A stretch of 64,000 nucleotides of DNA from Chitinophaga agri (GTDB taxonomy: Bacteria; Bacteroidota; Bacteroidia; Chitinophagales; Chitinophagaceae): positions 6,652,001-6,716,000 of the forward strand of contig NZ_CP048113.1 of the NCBI RefSeq assembly GCF_010093065.1, given 5' to 3'. Below the pieces are notes generated by a model. That model had not been told where the DNA came from, made no database searches, and saw only the letters and a program-made list of their open reading frames with translations. The stretch's first letter is position 1, and each line of letters starts with the position of its first letter. Positions 52,463-61,834 of this stretch are shown in pieces. Made by a program: the position numbers and the translations under genes.

Positions 52463-53899
52463 ATGAAAATAAAGGCTTTAGAATTAGAGAACTTTCGTTG
52501 TTTTGATAGCTTCGCTATCAACTTCTCTGACCAGTTTAACATTCATGCTATTATAGCTGAAAACATGGTCGGAAAGTCTGCGTTAATGCATGCTTTAAAG
52601 TTGACTGCCAATACATATACATCTGGTTTAAGAACGGAAACGCAGATCAGAAAAGAAGACCATCGTGTGATTGGTAATAATCCCATGTCTGATATCACCA
52701 GCAATGTTTCTATTAAAGCAGAAGCGCTGATAACAGATGCTGAAGGAAGGCAGGTGTTAAGTAGCTGGCGGAAATATAAGGAGAAGCCAGTCGGTGGATA
52801 TACAAAATTACAGATCTTATCAGGAATAGACCCTAAAAAGCAAAGTGTAAAGACGTACGATTCATCGCAACAGGAAGGCGGGGCAATTCTTCCTTTATTT
52901 AGCTTTATAGGCACTGAGTACATTCACGTAGAATCTTCAGAGACACTCAACTGGGAGATAAATGGCAAGAGCATAGATGCTTACAAGGATTGTTTCGAAG
53001 ATAAGTCGATCAAAAAGTATCTGTTTAATTGGTTAAAGAAAATTGATAATATTATCATCGAGTCTAACCACAAGAAGATTATTTTTGAAGCCTATCAGGA
53101 TATACCGTTAAAAGCCTTACAGGCATTTCAGCAGGCAGTAATTTCTGTGTTGCCTGATATTATAGCTATAGAGTGGTCAAATGATGCGAAGCAACCTATT
53201 GTTAAGCTGTGTAATGGAGACATTAGGCTGTTTGATATGTTAAGTGATGGATACCGTTATCTGATAACACTTGCCGGAGAACTCGCTACCCGCTCTTTCC
53301 TCTTAAATAAACGGCAGGATGATATCCTGAATAAAATTTATGGTGTTGTAATTATTGATGAATTTGGGATACACCTTCATCCGGCATTGCAGAATGACTC
53401 GCTCATCCGCTTAGGTAAGACATTCCCAAATGTTCAGTTTATCATTACTACACATTCTCCCCTTATACTCAATGGATTAAAAAAGGAGCAGGTGCATGTG
53501 CTGTCGATTGATAGTAATGGCAAACGTATATCAGCTAATCCGGATGAAGATGTGATAGGTATGGGGGCAGACCAGATCATTACCAAGATATTTGGATTGT
53601 CCACGACCTTGGATAAGGAATATTTAAAACTAAGCGAAGAATATAAGCAGCTATTCAGCAAAAAGGAGGCAGGTCAGCTAAGTAAGGAGGAAGAAGAGTC
53701 CTTTAAAGAATTGTCAGGCAAACTAGCTTATTACCGGTTAGATCCGCAACATAAAGTCGGAGAGGAAGATACACTTACCACACTTGTGAAGGAGCAACTG
53801 GGAAAACAGGAAGTTAACAATCTTACTGCTGGCGAGGCTGAAGAATTGAATAAAACAGTAGGAGACATTATTGATAAAATATTTAATAAGAAATCCTGA
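52463..53899 (+). CDS. ABC-type (SMC/RecF-like) ATPase, PtuA-like defence protein
   Basis: 478 residues. It starts with KIKALELENFRCFDSFAINF, the typical opening of OLD/RecF/AAA_15 ATPases. Walker A is AENMVGKSA (32-40), with Ala for the first Gly. A signature-like LSDGYRYL (about 264-271), Walker B VVIIDEFGIHLHP (Asp299, Glu300) and the H-loop TTHSP (about 329-333) follow. After the ATPase comes a charged helical tail (about 385-478). The HNH-nuclease-like gene begins 9 bases later. ATPase + HNH pairs define Septu (PtuA/PtuB) and retron-associated effectors; no reverse transcriptase is present here. The start has a purine-rich GGGGGAG site. Confidence 0.85.
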   Translation: MKIKALELENFRCFDSFAINFSDQFNIHAIIAENMVGKSALMHALKLTANTYTSGLRTETQIRKEDHRVIGNNPMSDITSNVSIKAEALITDAEGRQVLSSWRKYKEKPVGGYTKLQILSGIDPKKQSVKTYDSSQQEGGAILPLFSFIGTEYIHVESSETLNWEINGKSIDAYKDCFEDKSIKKYLFNWLKKIDNIIIESNHKKIIFEAYQDIPLKALQAFQQAVISVLPDIIAIEWSNDAKQPIVKLCNGDIRLFDMLSDGYRYLITLAGELATRSFLLNKRQDDILNKIYGVVIIDEFGIHLHPALQNDSLIRLGKTFPNVQFIITTHSPLILNGLKKEQVHVLSIDSNGKRISANPDEDVIGMGADQIITKIFGLSTTLDKEYLKLSEEYKQLFSKKEAGQLSKEEEESFKELSGKLAYYRLDPQHKVGEEDTLTTLVKEQLGKQEVNNLTAGEAEELNKTVGDIIDKIFNKKS

Positions 53900-53908
53900 T
53901 CCTGCAGT

Positions 53909-54892
53909 ATGAACTTTATTCCTTTTCCACAAGAAAGACAGGATCAGCATGTTGATCTGGTAAGCTGGCGGGCAAAAGTAAATAAGCGCGCAGGGGACTG
54001 GAGGGATCTGAAGGTCTATGTGGCTGACAGTTGCAGGTTAAAGGCTGGTATACATCCCATTACAAAATGTTGGTATAGTGAATTGCATCAGGGCGATAAC
54101 TATGCTTTAGATGTTGAACATGTAAGACCCAAAAACGCGGCAGAGCCCTTATCAGATAAGGACAGACGGGATGTTGAAAGATTACTCGGTCAGGAATTAT
54201 TACAGGACGTAGCGCCAGGTTTCAATTATAACTGGTTAGAATTTGAATACAGGAATTACCGCATTGTTACGGCGCTTACCAACAGAGGAGGGGCAAAACA
54301 CATCTATTTTCCAATTTTTAGTGGTACAAACAGGCTTTCCGCTGGATCTTTTCCATGGACACAGGAGGAATACCCAATATTTTTAGATCCAGTAAACAGG
54401 CATGATGCTAACCAGCTATTAGTTAAGCCCAATGGTGAAATTATTCCAAAAGCTCCGCAGACGGCACTAACACAAGATGATGTCAATGATTTACCTGCCA
54501 CCTGGCAAAGTGATGCATTCAATTACATCAGGGCCATAGTGACTATAAAAATGTATCGTTTGAATGAAACAGTCTTTATACAAGGGAGAAAGGAGATTTA
54601 CGATGCGGTAAGAGACGAGTTGGAAAATTTGTTATATGCTATTAATGCTGGAAGGAACCCTGAAAATCAAAAATTAAAGCCTATTATCGAAAAAACAATA
54701 GTAAAGTTATCTAATTACATAATGCCTTCTGCACAATTTTCATTAGCAGCAAGATGTTCAATGATTGACTATGTGCCGGATGCACAATTTGGACAAGAAA
54801 CGATACAGATATTCAACACAGCCGTTAGAAGAATTTTGGATGAGGTGGACACATTGGTTAATAATGCAATAATTGACTGGACAAAGCCGTGA
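53909..54892 (+). CDS. HNH-type nuclease, PtuB-like partner
   Basis: 327 residues. The nuclease core spans about 50-140: ITKCWYSELHQGD, then LDVEHVRPKNAAEP (Glu70-His71), NWLEFEYRNYRIVTALTNR (Asn125) and GGAKHIYFPIF (His131), which reproduces the H...N...H order. Related enzymes hold a zinc ion with two Cys pairs; here the first pair is C-W-Y-S and the second is absent. The C-terminal 180 residues are helical and unrecognised. It is 9 bases downstream of the ATPase and certainly co-transcribed. Expected role: DNA or RNA cleavage licensed by the ATPase in phage defence. Confidence 0.78.
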   Translation: MNFIPFPQERQDQHVDLVSWRAKVNKRAGDWRDLKVYVADSCRLKAGIHPITKCWYSELHQGDNYALDVEHVRPKNAAEPLSDKDRRDVERLLGQELLQDVAPGFNYNWLEFEYRNYRIVTALTNRGGAKHIYFPIFSGTNRLSAGSFPWTQEEYPIFLDPVNRHDANQLLVKPNGEIIPKAPQTALTQDDVNDLPATWQSDAFNYIRAIVTIKMYRLNETVFIQGRKEIYDAVRDELENLLYAINAGRNPENQKLKPIIEKTIVKLSNYIMPSAQFSLAARCSMIDYVPDAQFGQETIQIFNTAVRRILDEVDTLVNNAIIDWTKP

Positions 54893-55162
54893 CTGAGATT
54901 CGGGCCACCTTACATCTGTCGGTTTAATATCAAGATAAACGGCCGTACCGTTCTCAGCATGTTGCAAACAGTATTTTCAGCCGGTTGCCATACGAGATAT
55001 ATCGCTATATCTACATACCTACTCCCACGCTTGACAACGCCCCATCGACATCAAACCAAATGGGTGACAGCACGGTTTACAACATGCTGAAAAAGCAGGT
55101 CTATTATCCGCAGAAACTTAGCTTTCCGGAAAAGGCAACACAACGGATCGCAAACTAGCACG
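54893..55162. other. Intergenic region at the edge of the ATPase-HNH module, with inverted repeat
   Basis: No gene is confident. CAGCATGTTGCAAAC (54955-54969) and GTTTACAACATGCTG (55075-55089) are inverted copies with 14 of 15 matching bases, 105 bases apart. Plus-strand open frames cross the interval and end at 55158 without a recognisable start, so a gene remnant is possible. The nuclease (plus) and tssF (minus) converge here. Confidence 0.45.
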
Positions 55163-56995
55163 TCACATCAGCACCTCATTCATAAATATCCTATACGGAT
55201 AATTATTCGCAGACCGCTCTTTCAGTTGCGACAACAGCTCATCTTTCAGATAAACGAGATTCAGCGAAGCATACGCCGTTGTAGGCTGAGACATTGTCAG
55301 CCTGATATCCAGTGTACGGCTATATCCTTCAGCACTGCCGGGAAGCACAGATACCCCTTTGGCGACAGTCACGTTACGTAACTCATTGCCAACAACATAC
55401 CGGCAGAGCGATTTAATGTCTTCAGGCGTAACAATGCGATCGCGGCTAAGCAGATGATAACGGTAAAGATTTACTTTCTCGTCAATGCTGAGACGGTCCT
55501 TACCACCCTGTGTGTTGGAAAGAAGGGTAATGGAACCGGGTTGCAGCTGTACACTGCCATATTCCTGCAAGCGGCTTCCCATACGGATGTTATTGGCCAC
55601 ACTACCATTGGTGGTAAAGAATTCGATGAAGAGGAAATCTGCTTCTTCACGCGGCTTCACCATGAGATAGGGGATGTTCCCTCTGTTGGTGCTGGGTTGC
55701 AGTTGTTCTTCCAGGGAGGCGATCAGCTGGTGTAATTCACGGATGCGGTTTGCTACATAGTCATTGCGTACCTCTTCGAAGAGGGAGCTTTCATCACGTA
55801 TGACTTCAATCAGGTAGGCAATGATCTCTTTTGCTTCGCGGGAATCAAACCTGCCGATACCGCTGCTGCGGACTACGAGTTCCCCTTCCTGCATTTCTCC
55901 TGCCGTGGTGAAGTTACGGACGTGGTAGTCCATGCCACCGGCATCGTATACACGTTTTACATCGAAATAGATATCGGATGTATGCAGTGGCATGATGTTC
56001 AGGTAGCGGTTCAGGCGTTGCGACTGTTCATGGATGCGTTTATTGACAACAGGGAAGCAGTTGATATTGCAGAACAGGTCATCAAGCAGGGTATGCCGGA
56101 TTGTTTCAGGGAACTCTACCCTGATCCAGTGTACGGTGGATTGTAACCGGGAGAAGTTAGGCCCGAATACTTCCAGCAGCGCCTCGGGAACGACCGGTTG
56201 TAACGGCAATGATGCAGGTTCACTGATAGTGAGGAAGTGCTGACGGAAGCGCTGTAATATCTGCTGACCATAGCGGGTATTCGTATCGAAGGCTGGCCGC
56301 ATGATGTTATCGACATCTTCAGCAGCCGCGTCACGGCTCTGACAGTAACCACTTTTGATCTTCAGTTCAGTATTGCCGAGATAAAAGCGGGCCAGCGGGA
56401 GATAGTAGTAGAACATCTCCTGCTGATGAACGTTCCGTAGGTCAAAGAAGAAGGACATTTCTTCCAGGGAGGAGGGATTGCCTTCCAGGTGCAGCCCTAT
56501 CCACAGGTGATTAGGCGGGGTATGCGCTGCCAGCTGTCCTTGCAGCACCTGTTCCTTGAACCAGTGATCGCGGGTTTCAAAAAGTTTATTGCCGATGGCA
56601 GTATATTTTACCTGTCCGCGGAAGAGGCGATGCCTCGTCAGCGGCATAAAGAAAAGGTCTTTCGAATTGAAGCCGTTCCGCATGGTGTAGAACAGCTGAT
56701 GATCGGCATGGATGCTGGTTACAGGCTCGTTGCTGGAGGCGTGCAATACGCCATATGCCGGCTGGCTGCTGGTGATCGGTTCCGGCATCATGATCTGTGC
56801 GAGACGTTCTACCAGGCGGGCGTGAGAAACATCTACCTCGCCGGAGATCTTTTCCAGTTCACTGGAACAGGCTTCCAGCAGTAACTGCACGATGGGGTCA
56901 AAGGAAGATTCCACTTCCGCGTCGGGGTAGCCCCATAGTCTGGCAGCGGTTTTGAGCATCCGGTCTTTTATCCGTTCTTTTTGTTCTCTGGGCAT
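55163..56995 (-). CDS. tssF: T6SS baseplate protein TssF
   Basis: 610 residues. The N terminus has LKTAARLWGYPDAEVESSFD, then the TssF landmark DPIVQLLLEACSSELEK and LVERLAQIMMPEPITSSQPAYGV. The C-terminal part has DRIVTPEDIKSLCRYVVGNEL and RTLDIRLTM, as in wedge proteins. With TssG, TssE and TssK it builds the baseplate. It is the last gene of a minus-strand unit tssP-tssE-tssF, 9 bases after tssE, and converges with the inserted ATPase-HNH pair. Confidence 0.92.
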   Translation of the reverse strand: MPREQKERIKDRMLKTAARLWGYPDAEVESSFDPIVQLLLEACSSELEKISGEVDVSHARLVERLAQIMMPEPITSSQPAYGVLHASSNEPVTSIHADHQLFYTMRNGFNSKDLFFMPLTRHRLFRGQVKYTAIGNKLFETRDHWFKEQVLQGQLAAHTPPNHLWIGLHLEGNPSSLEEMSFFFDLRNVHQQEMFYYYLPLARFYLGNTELKIKSGYCQSRDAAAEDVDNIMRPAFDTNTRYGQQILQRFRQHFLTISEPASLPLQPVVPEALLEVFGPNFSRLQSTVHWIRVEFPETIRHTLLDDLFCNINCFPVVNKRIHEQSQRLNRYLNIMPLHTSDIYFDVKRVYDAGGMDYHVRNFTTAGEMQEGELVVRSSGIGRFDSREAKEIIAYLIEVIRDESSLFEEVRNDYVANRIRELHQLIASLEEQLQPSTNRGNIPYLMVKPREEADFLFIEFFTTNGSVANNIRMGSRLQEYGSVQLQPGSITLLSNTQGGKDRLSIDEKVNLYRYHLLSRDRIVTPEDIKSLCRYVVGNELRNVTVAKGVSVLPGSAEGYSRTLDIRLTMSQPTTAYASLNLVYLKDELLSQLKERSANNYPYRIFMNEVLM

Positions 56996-57004
56996 GACGT
57001 AGCT

Positions 57005-57436
57005 TTAATCGTATGACAGCGGACTTACATAAAAGAAGCTGCTGTACTGGAATGGCGTTTTATTACGGGTTAACGTACCGGTGATGTTCACCCGGATCTT
57101 TTTTTTCACTTTTTTGGCGGTGGCGCCGTTGAGTTCTTCCTGGCTCACCACCGCTACGACCCTGATCTGGGAGAGGCGCTGCTCATAACGGGAGATGGCC
57201 GATTTAACGGATTGTTCCACCTGTTCCTTCACTTCATTGTTGGAAGCGCGGATGTCAAAGTCGGACTCCCATATCCGGCAGCCGTACTGCGGATCATCTT
57301 TGTTTTCGCCGAGTACGGTGGTGATGAGCAGTTGTATATGCTGGGCCACGGACTCTTCCAGGTTACAGTCCGGAAGGTCCTTTTTCTGCAGGATGCGGGA
57401 AAAGTCCAGTGGCAGTTTATAATATTGGTTCTTCAT
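57005..57436 (-). CDS. tssE: T6SS baseplate wedge protein TssE (gp25-like)
   Basis: 143 residues with the gp25/TssE pattern: SVAQHIQLLITTVLGENKDD, then DPQYGCRIWESDFDIRA (the conserved YG...W..DF core), and helices QSVKSAISRYEQRL with VRVNITGTL-like strands. It links the sheath to the baseplate. It lies between the PKD-type membrane protein and tssF, with gaps of 17 and 9 bases. Confidence 0.93.
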   Translation of the reverse strand: MKNQYYKLPLDFSRILQKKDLPDCNLEESVAQHIQLLITTVLGENKDDPQYGCRIWESDFDIRASNNEVKEQVEQSVKSAISRYEQRLSQIRVVAVVSQEELNGATAKKVKKKIRVNITGTLTRNKTPFQYSSFFYVSPLSYD

Positions 57437-57453
57437 ATCAGCAGTGTAAATGG

Positions 57454-58524
57454 TTAGAATATACCAAGGAACTTCCTGTCATACCTGACGCGGATCTCTT
57501 TCACACAACCGTTCTGGTCCTTGATGAGGTTCACCAGCTCTATTTTAAAACGTTTCTTTCCCCGGATGCGGGAACAGAAATGTGCAAAAGTATCCGTGTC
57601 CTTATCGTTCAGCAGCACACGGGCGCCCATGTTATCGCAGAGGTAGGCAGAGAAGTCAGCAGCATTTTTCTGCTTGTCCACCACCTGTGTCAGGAAGAAC
57701 TTAAACTCATCGTCTGAAATAGCGGGTATTTTAGGCTTTTCCGGCACCGGAGTAGCCCCGGCTGATGACTCACTGGGTTTGGGCTCTTCAGGGAAAGGAA
57801 TGGGCTCAAAATGGTCATTAACGGGACGCTGGGGCGCACCTGCAAAGACGGTGATACGTTTGGTGACCATTTTGCTACTGTCGCCATTGACAATAAGTGA
57901 CAGGATACGCTCACCAGGAGAACCAAAGGTATACTTGACAGCGTTACCTGTATGTGTTTCCGCATTTGGCTGAAGCAGCTGCCAGGACCATTGTCTGGCG
58001 CCGGGTGTATGATTAGTGTAGGTCGCGGGGCGGCCCACAAATACTTCTTCCGGACCTTCTATCAGCGGATAGATATCTCCACCGGTATCAGGTGCTCTTT
58101 CAGGCGGTGCATTGATGATGATCACCTCCTGGTGCCATTCACATTTACCACGGCGGAGGGTTACCATATAGTTGCCGGCCTTACTGAAAGCATGATATAC
58201 CTGCACGCCCGGAGCGGCAGCGGTTGAATCATCAAAATCCCACGATACACCGGCAATGCCGCCGCCTTTCAGGTCGGCTCTGAAAGTGATCACCTCACCG
58301 GTTGTAAATGAGCTTGTTTTGCCTGCATGCTGCTGGCTGGCTAATACAATGGCTGCGTCTGTACAGGTCTCTTTATTTGAAGCCTGAAATGCCAGTAGAA
58401 CAATACTGATCGCCAGCAGGGACAAAAATGTATACAATACCATCGGGTCAATATGGCTTGTAATTTTGCTGAAGGGTGTGTACGAGGTTACTTTTCGCTC
58501 ATTCTGGGACTTGCGGGGGGTCAT
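57454..58524 (-). CDS. T6SS membrane-anchored PKD-domain protein, probable TssP
   Basis: 356 residues. A short cytoplasmic N terminus and one membrane helix (about 29-47) are followed by two PKD-type domains: about 60-145 (GVSWDFDDSTAAAPGVQVYH, KAGNYMVTLRRG) and about 148-235 (GRPATYTNHTPGARQWSWQL, GSPGERILSLIVNGDS). A Pro/Glu-rich linker (about 245-275) leads to a C-terminal helical domain with KRFKIELVNLIKD. Single-span proteins with this layout occur in Bacteroidetes T6SS clusters as TssP, part of the TssN-TssO-TssP envelope complex that replaces TssJLM; the exact name is inferred from position and topology. First gene of the minus unit. Confidence 0.78.
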   Translation of the reverse strand: MTPRKSQNERKVTSYTPFSKITSHIDPMVLYTFLSLLAISIVLLAFQASNKETCTDAAIVLASQQHAGKTSSFTTGEVITFRADLKGGGIAGVSWDFDDSTAAAPGVQVYHAFSKAGNYMVTLRRGKCEWHQEVIIINAPPERAPDTGGDIYPLIEGPEEVFVGRPATYTNHTPGARQWSWQLLQPNAETHTGNAVKYTFGSPGERILSLIVNGDSSKMVTKRITVFAGAPQRPVNDHFEPIPFPEEPKPSESSAGATPVPEKPKIPAISDDEFKFFLTQVVDKQKNAADFSAYLCDNMGARVLLNDKDTDTFAHFCSRIRGKKRFKIELVNLIKDQNGCVKEIRVRYDRKFLGIF

Positions 58525-58696
58525 GGGTTTTTCAATTTATGCAATTTTAAATATTTTTTTACATAAATGACTAAACAACCTACATTCGTAGTTCAATTTT
58601 TTGTTAATTGCTGTGTCGGTTGAAAGCCTGAAAATAATAACGAGAAAAAGACCCTGATTAATATAGAATATACGAAAAACCTAAATTAACCCGTTG

Positions 58697-59650
58697 ATGG
58701 TAAATAATGCCCAAAAAGCCGCTGTGCTCGAAGAAGTCATTGATCATATCCGCCGTCTTCATTATGATGTACGTGCTGAAGTAGTTGTGGGTGAACTACT
58801 GGATAATCATGTGCAGGAGTCAGAAGTGGCGGTACAAATGCAGAATGTTTTCACAAGAGCTTTCAATAAAGATATCTTAGATGCGCAATTAGATGATTCA
58901 CAGCCATATCATCCTTTCATCAGCCTGGTGCTCTCCCGCGACGGACTGTACGATCGCCTGCCGGAAGGCCTCTTTCACGCCTTTTCTCCCCAGAAACAGC
59001 AGGAAGTCAGTGAGATGGTCGCTACCTATAAAAAGCATCAGCAGGAAGAAGCGGAGGCACGTAAATTCTTTCGTCCGCTGGAACATGAATTTTTCCTGCA
59101 AAGGGTATTCCTGGAGCAACGTGAAAAGCATTTGTTGTTTGAAGCTTTAGGCAAAGATGCTGACGAGCTGTTCCGCACCTTCTGGGCGATCCCCGAAGGG
59201 TTACCCAAAGAACCTGTAAATAAACTGATCCGCTTACTCCCATATGTTCATCGGGTCGCAGGCAATCTGTCACTGGTACAGCTGTACCTGCAGGCTATAC
59301 TCGTAGAACACGTACATATAACATGTGAAAACGGACCTGTTGCGGTATCTTCAGGTGAACAGACCGGCCTGGGAGAATGCAGGCTCGGCGTGGATACGAT
59401 GACAGGAAGTCTTTTTTATACCGATATGCCAAGAGTCATTGTGAAGATAGGCCCGTTGCAACAGCGCAGGGTATACGATTTCCTCGCCTGGCAGCCTTAT
59501 GGCAGGTTGCTCGAAACCTGTCTGGGGTTTTTATTACCGGCTGATGTGGAAACTGAAATTTTACTGGAACCACATCCGGATGAAAAACAGGTAGTTGTAA
59601 ACGATAGCCGGCAGAAAGAAGGATTGATGGGATATAATTTTTTCCTGTAG
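58697..59650 (+). CDS. tssG: T6SS baseplate protein TssG
   Basis: 317 residues from the ATG at 58697; the codon before it (58694) is a TTG. The block FISLVLSRDGLYDRLPEGLF is the TssG hallmark for the Bacteroidetes subtype; FRPLEHEFFLQRVFLEQRE and the C-terminal LLETCLGFLLPADVETEILL also fit. It partners TssF in the wedge. It heads the plus-strand tssG-tssN-tssK-tssO-tssD group, divergent from tssP across a 170-base AT-rich spacer that should hold both promoters. Confidence 0.87.
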   Translation: MVNNAQKAAVLEEVIDHIRRLHYDVRAEVVVGELLDNHVQESEVAVQMQNVFTRAFNKDILDAQLDDSQPYHPFISLVLSRDGLYDRLPEGLFHAFSPQKQQEVSEMVATYKKHQQEEAEARKFFRPLEHEFFLQRVFLEQREKHLLFEALGKDADELFRTFWAIPEGLPKEPVNKLIRLLPYVHRVAGNLSLVQLYLQAILVEHVHITCENGPVAVSSGEQTGLGECRLGVDTMTGSLFYTDMPRVIVKIGPLQQRRVYDFLAWQPYGRLLETCLGFLLPADVETEILLEPHPDEKQVVVNDSRQKEGLMGYNFFL

Positions 59651-59725
59651 CCTTAAATGGAACTATTTTTGCATGTAATGTAGGCGCTGTAGGCTGTTTT
59701 AACCCTTTCCCCAATTGGAAAACTT

Positions 59726-60586
59726 ATGATACTCAAAGCGAAAATTTATCTTGTACTGGCCGCGTTGCTGGCCGTCGGCTCTCTGATAGTGGGCTTGCTG
59801 AGCCGCTATATTAAAAACTTTACCCTATATAAAAAAAAGGCCCTGTGGTACCTGTTCCTCCTAACGGTCGTGTTTGCAGTGATCAGCTCTATTCCTTTCC
59901 TGTTCACTCACCAGAACCTGGTCACACAATACCTGTTTTACCAGGTATGGTTCCTGGGACTTGGTATCGCACACTGTCATATCATGTATACCCGCTTCTG
60001 GGCGAATGAACGTACACTGAGCTCCGAACTGGCGTTTATCCTCGCCATCTATCTTTTCGGTGGAGTAGGCTTTATGCTGGTACAGTTCCTCTTCACAAAA
60101 GGAGACTTCCTGTATTATCCCATGCTGACCTGCTTCCTCGCATTCGCATTGCCCACTTTTGTATACAAGACGTTTGAAAAGATGATGGCTATTCCTGCAA
60201 AAGTGCATAAATGGTGGCAGTATCCTGCCTATCATGATCAGCCTGAAGTGAATGAAGATGATATGCGTGACCTGATCGTCGTTGGCTTTGAACTGGAGAA
60301 GGGTAGTAAAGACCTGGACCGTACTTATTTCAGGGCGCGTACGCCTATCAAAATGGATCTCGGAGACCTGTTCTATCACTTCGTGAATGACTATAACGAC
60401 CGTTACCCTAACACACCGATAGATGTACTCGACCCTAACGGACAACCCTATGGATGGGTATTCCATCTGAAGTCAAGATGGATGGGGATAGCCCGTACGC
60501 TTGATCCGGAGAAACCGGTATTTATGAATGGTATGCAGGAAAATAGTGTGATTATCTGTAACAGGATTATACTGCATAATAACTGA
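59726..60586 (+). CDS. tssN: T6SS polytopic membrane protein TssN
   Basis: 286 residues. Five to six hydrophobic helices fill the first 155 residues (about 7-27, 40-60, 67-87, 100-125, 130-148). The soluble C-terminal half (about 165-286) has DDMRDLIVVGFELEKGSKDL and MDLGDLFYHFVNDYNDRYP. This is the Bacteroidetes-specific TssN, a part of the membrane complex together with TssO and TssP; it has no counterpart in Proteobacterial T6SS. It lies between tssG (75 bases) and tssK (50 bases). Confidence 0.87.
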   Translation: MILKAKIYLVLAALLAVGSLIVGLLSRYIKNFTLYKKKALWYLFLLTVVFAVISSIPFLFTHQNLVTQYLFYQVWFLGLGIAHCHIMYTRFWANERTLSSELAFILAIYLFGGVGFMLVQFLFTKGDFLYYPMLTCFLAFALPTFVYKTFEKMMAIPAKVHKWWQYPAYHDQPEVNEDDMRDLIVVGFELEKGSKDLDRTYFRARTPIKMDLGDLFYHFVNDYNDRYPNTPIDVLDPNGQPYGWVFHLKSRWMGIARTLDPEKPVFMNGMQENSVIICNRIILHNN

Positions 60587-60636
60587 TCCCCTCACACAAG
60601 TACATAAACAATCATTTTTTACCAAACGATCATCCC

Positions 60637-61812
60637 ATGGCAGAGCCGCTCAAATATTTTCCCGTCAACTGGGTGGATGGAATGAAGATTAAAAAGCAGC
60701 ATTTTATCGAAACAGAGAATGCAATGCTTGATCAGATCCGGGATGCTATCTCCAGCAGTTTGCATGCGCAGAACTATGGACTATTGCCGGCTAAAGCAGA
60801 AAGTAAGGAATCACTCCGTTGCTGGTTCGTCACCGACAATCAGCATCAGTGGCGTATCAAACTTACAGAATGCCGTGCCGTCACTCCCGGTGGTGCCCGC
60901 ATAGAGATACCCGAACATACCGTACACTCTCTCAAGTATGCAACTACTTTTCCTGAAGTAGCATACCGGTGGGACCCACAGCATACAGAAGCTGCCTATT
61001 ACATCCTGATACAGGTTAATCCGTTTGACCGCCAGCCCAGCGGAGAGCCATTGCTGCACGAAGATCCGCCACGTCTTCCATATGCCACGCCTGAATATAC
61101 TCTTTTCATTCAGCCCGCATCTCAATTGCCACAGGGGCAACTGGGCAGTTATCAGATGATACTGGGACGTATCAACGTAGCAGATGGTCGTCCGCAAATG
61201 GACGATGATTACATTCCACCTACCAGCATTGTCGCCGCGCATCCCGCACTCAATGATCTGTACCATGAACTTGACCAGTTTCTGGGTTTGCTGGAGCTGC
61301 ACGGCATACAGATCGTGCAGAAAATTTACGGGAGGAATCAAAACAATGATCTGGCACAGGTAGTCCTGTATATCACCGAAAGACTGGTGCAGTACCTGGG
61401 CACACGTATCTCTCAGTTCCGCTGGTTGGGACTATATCAGTCGCCGGCAGCCATGCTGGAAGTAGTGGCAGGACTGTCGCGCACCATGAAAAATGCGATT
61501 GACCTGCGTGCACATACCGGTAAGGAAGAACTGCTGAATTATTTGTCCGAATGGTGTGAGCTGAGACAGGGAGAACTCGAAACACTGATGGTGAACTGTT
61601 CCAACATCCGGTATAAACACACAGATGTAAGAGAGTGTCTGCAACCAATGATACCATTCGTAAGAGCGATCAGTAAACTGTTTGAAAGTCTTAGCAGACT
61701 GGATTACATCGGCAGCAAAACTGATAAGGGCATCTTTGTGAAAGAAGAATCAGCAGAAGATGCAGAATACCTGCGTAAACATAAAACCAAAAGATGGTTT
61801 TTTACCGATTGA
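60637..61812 (+). CDS. tssK: T6SS baseplate-membrane adaptor TssK
   Basis: 391 residues. It opens with YFPVNWVDGMKIKKQHFIET, the TssK pattern (V-W-x-G-M/x-xx-Q-H-F), and has a strand-rich N-terminal shell region (to about 180), a helical middle with YHELDQFLGLLELHGIQIV and a C-terminal helical bundle. TssK trimers connect the baseplate to the membrane complex. It ends 22 bases before tssO. Confidence 0.9.
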   Translation: MAEPLKYFPVNWVDGMKIKKQHFIETENAMLDQIRDAISSSLHAQNYGLLPAKAESKESLRCWFVTDNQHQWRIKLTECRAVTPGGARIEIPEHTVHSLKYATTFPEVAYRWDPQHTEAAYYILIQVNPFDRQPSGEPLLHEDPPRLPYATPEYTLFIQPASQLPQGQLGSYQMILGRINVADGRPQMDDDYIPPTSIVAAHPALNDLYHELDQFLGLLELHGIQIVQKIYGRNQNNDLAQVVLYITERLVQYLGTRISQFRWLGLYQSPAAMLEVVAGLSRTMKNAIDLRAHTGKEELLNYLSEWCELRQGELETLMVNCSNIRYKHTDVRECLQPMIPFVRAISKLFESLSRLDYIGSKTDKGIFVKEESAEDAEYLRKHKTKRWFFTD

Positions 61813-61834
61813 TTGATCTATAACACTATAATAC

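Noticed and set aside
52463..54892. Retron interpretation of the ATPase + HNH pair
   Set aside because: Retron Ec78-type systems also need a reverse transcriptase and a structured msr/msd RNA; neither is seen within several kilobases.
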